Below, piece after piece: positions 1-6,800 of a stretch of 7,015 nt of DNA. This DNA is from Bacteroidales bacterium UBA6428 (lineage in GTDB: Bacteria; Bacteroidota; Bacteroidia; Bacteroidales; UBA932), in contig DJOW01000013.1 of assembly GCA_002437305.1 (NCBI GenBank), forward strand, positions 1-7,015, written 5' to 3'. Both the position numbers and the translations under genes were made by a program. The notes beneath the pieces are model-generated. The model saw only the letters and a list, made by a program, of their open reading frames with translations. It was not told where the DNA came from and did not search any database. Each line of letters opens with the position of its first letter. Position 1 is the stretch's first letter.

Positions 1-1090
1 CGTGCTTGACCTCCCTGTTCGGAAAGCCCAGACGGTACATCTGGAAATCCTCATCGTAACCCTTGATGGTGAGGTAGCCGCTCTGGTAGAGCAAAGGGAC
101 GGGGTTCAAAAACACGGTGTCCAGGTCCGTAAGAAGGGATGAGTCGGCCTCCTGCTCCGACAGGCTCGTGATGTCGTACGAGGTGTTCTTCATCACCTTG
201 ACTAGGAAAGACGGGGTCCCCGTCTCGAACCAGTATTCCTTGAATTCCTTAACGTTAAAGGTGTTCAGAAGGCTGAACGGGTTGTAAACCCCCATGGAAT
301 TTTGATGGAAATGATAGCCGTCGTACATCAGGGCAAGTTTCTGCCGGCACTCTTCTACGGAAAGCCCGTTGGCCTCGGCAAGTTCTTTGACACTTTCCGG
401 AAAATAGTCCTTGAGGTCGGATTCCGAGATCCCGCAGATGTCCGTGTAACGAGCATCCATCGAGATGTCCGTCAGGTTGTTCAGGTCACTGAACACGCTC
501 ATCTTGCCGAGCTTCGTCACTCCGGTGAGGAATGCGAAACGGATGAAAGCGTCCTTGCCTTTCATCACACCGTAGAAGCCGCGGAGCGTCTCGCGCATCT
601 TGTCCTGAAGCTCCGGACGGTCAAGGTTGTCGATGACGGGTTTGTCATATTCATCGATCAGGATGACAACCTGGCGGCCGATCTTGTTGAAAGCACACTC
701 TATCAGGTTGTCGAAACGTACCGGAAGCGTTTTGTATTTTTTGACAACTCCAAATCGTGATTCAAGTGTTTCTAATTGCCTCCCGATTTTATCATTCAAC
801 GCTTCCATGTCAGTATAGCTGGCTCCGCTCAGGTCGAAATGCAGCACCGGGTACTCCGTCCATTCCTTCTCCAGCGACGCGATGGCCAGCCCCTCGAACA
901 GTTCCTTTTTACCCTGGAAATAAGCTTCCATAGTCGACACCAGCAGGCTCTTGCCGAACCGCCTGGGACGGCTCAGGAAGTAATACTGACCGGTCTGTGC
1001 AATCTTGTAGATGAGATCGGTTTTGTCAACATAGACGAACCCGCCTTGACGGATCTTCTCAAAGTTTTGTATTCCAATCGGGTAAAGCAT
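1..1090 (-). CDS. AAA-ATPase-like protein of the DUF1703/PD-(D/E)XK group, C-terminus cut by window edge
   Basis: The minus strand is open from the ATG at 1090-1088 to the window edge, giving 363 codons and no stop. The N-terminus (MLYPIGIQNFEKIR, then YVDKT at 20-24) is typical of the AAA-ATPase-like family. A degenerate P-loop, RPRRFGKS, lies at 41-48; the first glycine of the classical Walker A is replaced by arginine, which is usual here. A Walker B, VVILIDEYD, lies at 141-149. Further family blocks are FAFLTGVTK (186-194), YDGYHF (256-261), GTPSFLVK (291-298) and YQSGYLTIKGYD (335-346). Family members usually run past 500 residues and end in a PD-(D/E)XK nuclease-like domain (DUF1703), so roughly the last third is missing and the nuclease part is inferred. 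The biological role of the family is poorly established; a mobile or defence link is often suspected. The start is supported by AAAGGA at 1104-1099 and a -7 element upstream. The gene follows the transporter operon on the same strand but seems to be transcribed separately. Confidence 0.9.
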   Translation of the reverse strand, partial: MLYPIGIQNFEKIRQGGFVYVDKTDLIYKIAQTGQYYFLSRPRRFGKSLLVSTMEAYFQGKKELFEGLAIASLEKEWTEYPVLHFDLSGASYTDMEALNDKIGRQLETLESRFGVVKKYKTLPVRFDNLIECAFNKIGRQVVILIDEYDKPVIDNLDRPELQDKMRETLRGFYGVMKGKDAFIRFAFLTGVTKLGKMSVFSDLNNLTDISMDARYTDICGISESDLKDYFPESVKELAEANGLSVEECRQKLALMYDGYHFHQNSMGVYNPFSLLNTFNVKEFKEYWFETGTPSFLVKVMKNTSYDITSLSEQEADSSLLTDLDTVFLNPVPLLYQSGYLTIKGYDEDFQMYRLGFPNREVKH

Positions 1091-1098
1091 ACGGCCTG

Positions 1099-1104
1099 TC
1101 CTTT
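1099..1104 (-). promoter_or_regulatory. Ribosome binding site of the ATPase gene
   Basis: Read on the minus strand, AAAGGA lies 8 nt before the ATG at 1090. It is a partial Shine-Dalgarno match at good spacing. It supports this ATG, which also matches the usual N-terminus of the family. Confidence 0.5.
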
Positions 1105-1117
1105 AGTTCATTCACTG

Positions 1118-1125
1118 CAAAGATA
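1118..1125 (-). promoter_or_regulatory. Bacteroidota-type -7 promoter element for the ATPase gene
   Basis: The minus strand reads TATCTTTG, a full match to the TAnnTTTG element used by the primary sigma factor of Bacteroidota. It lies 27 nt before the ATG at 1090, which predicts a leader of about 20-25 nt. The AT-rich stretch just upstream fits a promoter. The -33 element (TTG/TTTG) is not well matched at the expected spacing of about 20 nt, and the nearest TTG is only 10 nt away. The call therefore rests on the -7 box and its location in the intergenic gap. Confidence 0.5.
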
Positions 1126-1173
1126 TAAACTTTTTCAATTATTACAGGCATGTCATGCGAACACACGAGAGAA

Positions 1174-1216
1174 GAGGATGACTTCAAAATCCTCTCGGAC
1201 TTTTGAAGCCATCCTC
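1174..1216 (-). terminator. Long hairpin after the SusC/SusD/lipoprotein operon, probable terminator or 3'-end stabiliser
   Basis: Two 16-base arms, 1201-1216 and 1174-1189, are complementary around an 11-base loop (1190-1200). On the transcribed (minus) strand the upstream arm is GAGGATGGCTTCAAAA and the downstream arm TTTTGAAGTCATCCTC. All 16 positions can pair in RNA, with one G-U wobble. On the plus strand the same position would be an A-C mismatch. The hairpin begins 24 nt after the lipoprotein stop and ends before the ATPase promoter, where an operon terminator belongs. The bases after the stem (TTCTCTCG) are pyrimidine-rich but not a strong U-tract, so mRNA 3'-end protection is an alternative to intrinsic termination. 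Confidence 0.65.
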
Positions 1217-1225
1217 CATATCATG

Positions 1226-1241
1226 AATTCTAATTAGAATT
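1226..1241. repeat. Perfect 16-bp palindrome at the lipoprotein stop codon
   Basis: AATTCTAATTAGAATT reads the same on both strands. Its last base is the third base of the lipoprotein TAA stop at 1243-1241. It is AT-rich and would fold into a 6-bp stem with a 4-nt loop just before the larger hairpin. It could be part of the 3'-end structure, a protein-binding dyad, or chance in AT-rich intergenic DNA. Confidence 0.5.
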
Positions 1242-2101
1242 TATTTGTTAGGAACGAAATATTCCTTTTGATATCCAGCGTTTCCTGCTGACACATAGTA
1301 CTGGCTATAAATGGTGCAGCTATAATCTTCGTATAAACGGCTTTCGTAGCCTTCGTCTGTCACCCATGAGTCATCGCCTTGCCAATAGCCGATATCTCTG
1401 ATGCTGATCGCACCATACTTGCTGTGTGTGAGGCCAGTGCCTTGGGCTTTGATACGGGCAAATTGATATTTGCCCTGCTCATCTGTACCAGTTTTGTCTA
1501 TCGTGAAGAAATTGAGATTCTGACCCTGGCCGAAAAGATTCTTCAACCTGTACTGGGTTTTGTCAGCATCCTGCTGCTGAAGTATCACATTGTCTTTCGT
1601 GGCTCCAACCAACCCTTTCGAGAAAGAATTGACAAATGTATAGGTGCCGGTGCAGAGGGTGTTCCATTTCAAGCCTGTGAAAGAGACCGAGGAGAGGGTC
1701 TTCTTCCCTTTGCCGACTGCCACGGCGGTGATTATATTCTCATAATACAGATTCTTGATAACCACATCGGCCACGTATGATCCGTCAAATGGGTTCTTCT
1801 CAACAGTCAGTTTTGTACCGTTGGAAACAACATAGTCAGCATACGCCTCATCGGAAAGATTCCGCTCATCCTTCTGGGATTTCAGTTCCGCCAGATAATA
1901 GACATCTGTTGTGGCATTGTTTGCCGCGAAACGAACCTGCGCATCACAGTCAGGATCATTAGGCAGTTCGGCTTCGAATGCCTTAAGAACGACATTCGGG
2001 GCTGAATCATTTCCTGCGTCTGTGCCATACTTGTCTTTCTCGCATGAGGCCAGAGTGGCGATGAGAGCAAGACCTGCTAATACATATAGATATCTTTTCA
2101 T
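1241..2101 (-). CDS. Uncharacterised surface lipoprotein in SusE/SusF position, Fn3-like N-terminal half
   Basis: This 286-residue protein has a lipoprotein signal peptide: a basic start (MKR), a hydrophobic core, and a lipobox LASC with the lipidated Cys at 20. The residues after Cys (EKDKYGTD) are charged and partly acidic, as in Bacteroidota lipoproteins flipped to the cell surface. Residues about 35-142 look like an Fn3-type beta-sandwich, with alternating strands and a late ENIITAVAVGKGKK segment like the F/G strands of Fn3 domains. Residues about 145-286 form a second beta-rich part, with WNTLCTGTYTF (146-156), TQYRLKNLF (182-190) and many aromatics, of a kind often placed after Fn3-like domains in SusCD-linked lipoproteins. 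I cannot name the domain. It starts 17 nt after the SusD stop, with no clear Shine-Dalgarno, which is common in this phylum, so co-transcription is likely. By position it probably binds the transporter's ligand at the surface; SusE/SusF-like binding is inferred, not shown. No catalytic motif was recognised. Confidence 0.85.
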   Translation of the reverse strand: MKRYLYVLAGLALIATLASCEKDKYGTDAGNDSAPNVVLKAFEAELPNDPDCDAQVRFAANNATTDVYYLAELKSQKDERNLSDEAYADYVVSNGTKLTVEKNPFDGSYVADVVIKNLYYENIITAVAVGKGKKTLSSVSFTGLKWNTLCTGTYTFVNSFSKGLVGATKDNVILQQQDADKTQYRLKNLFGQGQNLNFFTIDKTGTDEQGKYQFARIKAQGTGLTHSKYGAISIRDIGYWQGDDSWVTDEGYESRLYEDYSCTIYSQYYVSAGNAGYQKEYFVPNK

Positions 2102-2118
2102 AATTCAATATTTTAATT

Positions 2119-3792
2119 TTACCATACAAACTCTTTGGAGTCCTCTGTAGGTTTGATAGGGGTAGGATTCTGAACAAGATCCATGTTATAGTTGGATTCT
2201 GTGCCGACGAAGCAAAGGGTCATCCATTGAGGGTTCTTTGTGTCATTCCAACGGTAACCTTCCGGGTGGTTGGTGCCTGCGTAGCTGCGGATGATGCCGG
2301 CGTTGTAACGCTTGATGTCAAATGTCGCGAAACCTTCGCCCCAGAGTTCCACGCGGCGCTGCCACCAGCATTCCTGCTGGAAGGTGTTGGCTCTTGCGGC
2401 GTAATAAGCGTCGTGGTGTGTGCCATATTCAAAATTAGGGTCACGCTTCTTGGCAAATTCAGTGAGGAGGGTCTTGCCGCGACCTTCGTCCTGCATTCCG
2501 GCGGCCTCGATCTCGATAAGTTTCATCTCCTCGACTCTCATAATCGGCACCGCGACAGTAAACGCGGCATACTGATCCTTATGCTCTCCGTTCTTAGGAC
2601 GGAACTTGACCGGGATTCCACCTACAGATTTTGTTGCCGAAACATTGTAGCCCGTGTTGTAAAGGCCGTCAGGTGAATCTGAATATGACGCGAGAGCCGC
2701 GATCTTCTCCTCCTCCGAGCCAAGGGCGTCTATAGCTGGATCCACCCAACATTTTCTTCGGAAATCGGTGGTAGGAATAGTTGAGAACAGGTGGGCGTCG
2801 ATTCGTTTAGGGCCGACATAGTTTGCGGAGTAGCCACATCCGGATTCCGATACCTCCACAATCATCTGTGAGCCCCAGGATGAGTCACCGTCGTTGAGGG
2901 TGATGTTCTTGTCGTCCGACTTGTAAGTCAAGCCAAAGATCCATGAACCGTTAGGGGTGTTGAATCCAGTCTTCTGGTCGGTGTACTCGTCGGCGGTCAT
3001 CTCAGTGTAGCCTTCCTGTGCGAGCTTGGCATATTTCTCGGCGTTAGGCCAATCTTCCATAGTAAGATAAGCACGTGCTTTGAGTCCATAGACCACTGAC
3101 TGGTCAGGGACGAACTTGTCCTCACGAGTGTAGCCGGCAAGGTATTCCTCCGCAAGGTTCAGGTCCTCAATAATGTGACCGAAAATCACCTCATTGGTGG
3201 CGCGTGGGTTGTGGATGCAGTCTTCGACAAGGGTCTCTTCCGTGATGAACGGAACAGTTATGGCCGACTTATCTTCTGCGTAAGTCTTTTCCGAATACAT
3301 CCGTGCGATGTCCATGAAGAACATTGCGCGCATTGCCAGAGCGATGCCCGCTCCGACCTTTTTTGATTCGTCAGGGGAATCCTTGTACATTGACAGAACC
3401 GTGTTGCAATTCTTTATCCACTTGTAATAATACGTCCAAGGAAGCTGGCAGACTGCATATCCTGGTCCTAAACCTGTGCCGCAACCGTACCATGTGGAGT
3501 ACCACTCGCTGCCTGAATCCTCGCATACGATGTCATTTCCCATAACATCTCTTTGCAGATAGAATGACGGATAGCCAAAATCCCAAACTCTAGTATTGTC
3601 ATCGCCACCATAAGTGAACGCACCGGCGAGGGAACTGGTGATGGCATCGACAAAGTTATCGTATGATCCCGGGGCGGCTGCAGCCTGCCCTAATGTGACG
3701 CTGCTGCCTTGAGGATCAATCTCCTGAATACATCCTGAAGCCAAAGGAACAATGCAGGCTGCTGATATAAATGCTTTGATGATATTTTTCAT
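2119..3792 (-). CDS. SusD/RagB-family nutrient-binding outer-membrane lipoprotein
   Basis: This is the complete ligand-capturing lid of a SusCD importer, 557 residues, within the usual 450-650 of the family. The signal peptide MKNIIKAFISAACIVPLASGC ends in a lipobox with lipidated Cys21. Helical TPR-like segments surround WTYYYKWIKNCN (119-130) and AEKYAKLAQEG (251-261). Family signatures in the C-terminal half are PIMRVEEMKLIEIEAAG (416-432), the RRVELWGEGFATFDIKR block (479-495) and QNPTPIKP (541-548). The start is the ATG at 3792, preceded by GGAGG 8 nt upstream. An in-frame TTG at 3807 would run through that Shine-Dalgarno and spoil the signal peptide, so it is rejected. It lies 18 nt after the SusC stop, so the two are co-transcribed and probably made in matched amounts. 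Besides the lipidated Cys and one inside the signal peptide (C13) there are nine cysteines (90, 104, 115, 129, 191, 319, 348, 475, 527), which seems many for this family. The ligand cannot be predicted. Confidence 0.95.
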   Translation of the reverse strand: MKNIIKAFISAACIVPLASGCIQEIDPQGSSVTLGQAAAAPGSYDNFVDAITSSLAGAFTYGGDDNTRVWDFGYPSFYLQRDVMGNDIVCEDSGSEWYSTWYGCGTGLGPGYAVCQLPWTYYYKWIKNCNTVLSMYKDSPDESKKVGAGIALAMRAMFFMDIARMYSEKTYAEDKSAITVPFITEETLVEDCIHNPRATNEVIFGHIIEDLNLAEEYLAGYTREDKFVPDQSVVYGLKARAYLTMEDWPNAEKYAKLAQEGYTEMTADEYTDQKTGFNTPNGSWIFGLTYKSDDKNITLNDGDSSWGSQMIVEVSESGCGYSANYVGPKRIDAHLFSTIPTTDFRRKCWVDPAIDALGSEEEKIAALASYSDSPDGLYNTGYNVSATKSVGGIPVKFRPKNGEHKDQYAAFTVAVPIMRVEEMKLIEIEAAGMQDEGRGKTLLTEFAKKRDPNFEYGTHHDAYYAARANTFQQECWWQRRVELWGEGFATFDIKRYNAGIIRSYAGTNHPEGYRWNDTKNPQWMTLCFVGTESNYNMDLVQNPTPIKPTEDSKEFVW

Positions 3793-3800
3793 ATTCAATT

Positions 3801-3805
3801 CCTCC
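3801..3805 (-). promoter_or_regulatory. Shine-Dalgarno of the SusD-like gene
   Basis: GGAGG on the minus strand lies in the 18-nt gap between the SusC stop and the SusD start, 8 nt before the ATG at 3792. It decides the start in favour of this ATG over the in-frame TTG at 3807-3805, which overlaps the site. Such a strong site is not usual in Bacteroidota and suggests efficient SusD translation. Confidence 0.75.
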
Positions 3806-3810
3806 AAAAA

Positions 3811-6800
3811 TTAGAATGTCAACTGAATACCTGCCGAAACAGTGCGGACTGGTGAGTAGACAGCGACTGTTGTATTCTCTGTGTAAGAATAACGAGGATC
3901 AAGTCCTTTTCGTGCAGACCAGAACCAAAGGTTCTCGCCCGCCGCATAGATTCTTGCCTTGGAGATGCCTTTGACAAGATTCTTAGGAAGAGAGTAGCCA
4001 ACCGTGAACGACTGGAAATTAAGGTAGCTGGAGCTGGTGAGCCACCTGTCCGAGGCACCGGTTGAATATTGGTCACCGTAGTACCATCTTGGAACCGAGC
4101 TGGAAGTGTTGTTCACAGACCATGCCTTTTTCCAATCCTTATGGAAGGTGGAGCCTGCGGAACCTGCGTCTGCCCATGGGCTCATGAAACTTGCGTAGCG
4201 GGTATCATATATCTTGCCTCCCAACTGATAATCGAATGTGGCGGAGAAGTCGAAATTCCCTACCCTGAGGTCGGTACTGAAACCACCGAAGAGTTTAGGA
4301 AGCATTGAGCCAAGCTCGTAGAATGTCGCCTCGTTAGGATTTGTGGTGACTTCGTCGGTAAGGGTGCCGGGTCTGTCAGTTTTTCCGCCAAGAGAACTGT
4401 CAACGTAATAGAGAGCCTCTCCGTTCTCGTTCACTCCGGCATATTTGTGACGGAAAGCATTGTAAAGAGGGCCACCGACCTTGTACCAACGGCTGTTCTC
4501 GGTGAACCCTTTGTAGCCGTTGTCAGGATCAATCATCTTTGTCTCCGGGAGACTGAGTATCTTGGTTGAGTTGTGGGACGCGTTTATGGACACGTTCCAG
4601 TCGACATCTTTTGTTCTGACGATGGCCGCATTCAGGACGATTTCGAAACCGAGGTTCCGGATGTCGCCCATGTTTCCGTAATAACCACGCGAGCCGGAAT
4701 GCTCAGGGACTGAGAGCCAGAACAACTGATCCTGGGCGATCTTGTCATAAACATCGAGGGAGCCTGAGAGATGTCCGTGCCAGAAACTGAACTCTGTGCC
4801 GACATTGATGTTTGTTGTGGTTTCCCAAGTGATGTTCGGATTACCAATTGTTGAGAAGGTCGGGGACATTGAATACGTGCCGGATGGTGTAAGGGTGTAC
4901 ATGTCGGAGTACCGGTTGCTGCCTATGCTGTCATTGCCTTGCTGTCCGACCGATGCCTTTAGTTTCAGCATGTCGATCCAACTTGCGTCTGCAAGGAAAT
5001 TTTCCTTGGATGCGATCCAGGCCAGACCGACTGACCAAAAGTCTCCCCACCATCTGCCGTCTTTCTTCATGAAGTTTGAGGAAGCGTCACGGCGGTATGA
5101 CACAGAGGCATGATACTTCTGGGCGTAGTCGTAGTGGGCGCTCAGGAAATAACCTTCGACATTGTACTCGGTCTTGTACCCCTTTGAGTTGTACTTGTTC
5201 GCCGAGGCGTTGATTTCCTGAATGTCCGGAGAGAAGAGACCACGTGCGCTCGCCTCCAGAAAGTAGGTTTTTGTGTCATAGTACTCATGGCCCACGAGAG
5301 CGTTCACGTTGTGTTCCCCGAATTTGTTGTGATATGTCAAAGTCTGGGTATGGTTTGTACGGAAGCCTGTGTTCTGATACTTGGTAAGTTCGCCGTTGAC
5401 ACCGGTCTTAGGGCCATAGAGGGCATTGTCGTAGTGGTGATAAAGCGTACCGCCCCAGTTTATGGTGGATGTGGCGTTGAACTTGAGCCAGGAGGTGATG
5501 TCGGCGTCGGCAGAGAATGTCCCGTTGAACTGATTGCCGATAGTATAATGCTTGTTGTACCGGTTGCTTCCCAGAGGGTTGCCGGTCTGGAGGAACGCTC
5601 GGGCTACAGGATAATCCTTCCCGGGAACACCATAGTCATACTGCTCATTCCCGTTGGCGTCTGTCCTGATGACAGGATTTCCGTTGGCGTCGAGAACCCT
5701 GACATAAACAGGATAGATAGGAGCGATCTGTGTTGTGTAATACATCAGGTTGGTTGATCCGAGATCTGTGCTCATGTTAGGGTTTGACTCTGTCTTGGAA
5801 TGGACATAGCCGATATTTCCCGAGAATTTGAGCCACTTCTTGACCTGATAGTCAGCCTTGAGGCGGCCGCTGATACGATTGTAGCCAGAGTATTGTATTA
5901 TACCGTCCTCGTCGAGGTAGCCAAGACTTGCATAGACGGATGCTTTGTCGTTACCACCGTTGATGCTGAGGTTATACTCCTGACGCATGGCTTTCTTGTA
6001 GGCCAAATCTTTCCAATCGTCAGGCTGAAGCCAGTAGGTCTCGTCACCCGACTTGATGGCATACCCAAGGGTGGCCTTAGGATTGATCCTGCCGTCAATG
6101 CCTATGAGCTGCTGTCCTTCAGGAACCGTGAATGTCTGATAGCCCAGAAGCTCAATCATCCTCTGATTGGCTTTCACGTTGGCGGCCTCCGCCGAGATTC
6201 CTGTGTTATAATAATAGTTGTTGAAGAGCTGGGCGTAGGACGCCTCATAGTATTCAGCAGGGTCGGTGATTGTCTCGTAATCCTGCGTCGCACGGCTGTT
6301 GACACCCCACTTTGCATCGAAATTGACAATGGCGTCACTGCTCCTGCTTCGTTTGGTGGTTACGATGATGACACCGGCGGCTCCACGTGCTCCATACAGG
6401 GCGGCGGAAGCCGCATCCTTTAGGACGGTCACAGATTCAATGTCGCTCTGGGGAATGTTGGACAAGGATGCGGAATAAGTGGCTCCGTCGACAATCACCA
6501 ATGGGTCGGTGGAAGCGTACATGGATGCGATGCCGCGGATATTCATCGAACCGGCACCGGCACCTGGAGCACCGGACGCTCCTCTCATCTGGAGACCGGC
6601 GACATTGCCGACGAGGGAGTTGGCGACGTTGGATGTCTGCCTTTTCTGCAGTTGGTCGGACTTCATGACGGAAGCCGACCCCGTGAAGGCCTCCTTGGTC
6701 GTGGTTCCGAATGCCACAACGATGGTCTCGTTGAGCACGTTCTGGTCCTCTACCAGAACCACGTTGATGTTTTTGCGTCCGTTAGGTGTGATCCTCTGCT

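Noticed and set aside
302..1237. Plus-strand open frames at 302-760 and 776-1237
   Set aside because: The first lies wholly opposite the ATPase gene and the second runs from it into the intergenic hairpin region. Their translations resemble no protein, while the minus strand carries all family motifs.
1091..1240. Small gene or small RNA in the only intergenic gap
   Set aside because: No short frame with a ribosome binding site is seen. The gap is explained by the hairpin, promoter and leader.
1379..2676. Plus-strand open frames opposite the lipoprotein and the SusD-like gene
   Set aside because: These are antisense shadows of genes with signal peptides and family signatures on the minus strand.
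3793..3807. Longer SusD form starting at TTG 3807
   Set aside because: The added five residues are acidic, come before a good signal peptide, and would be encoded by the Shine-Dalgarno itself.
5800..6423. Plus-strand open frame of 207 codons
   Set aside because: It lies entirely antisense to the SusC plug and barrel region, has no family features, and the minus-strand frame is unmistakable.
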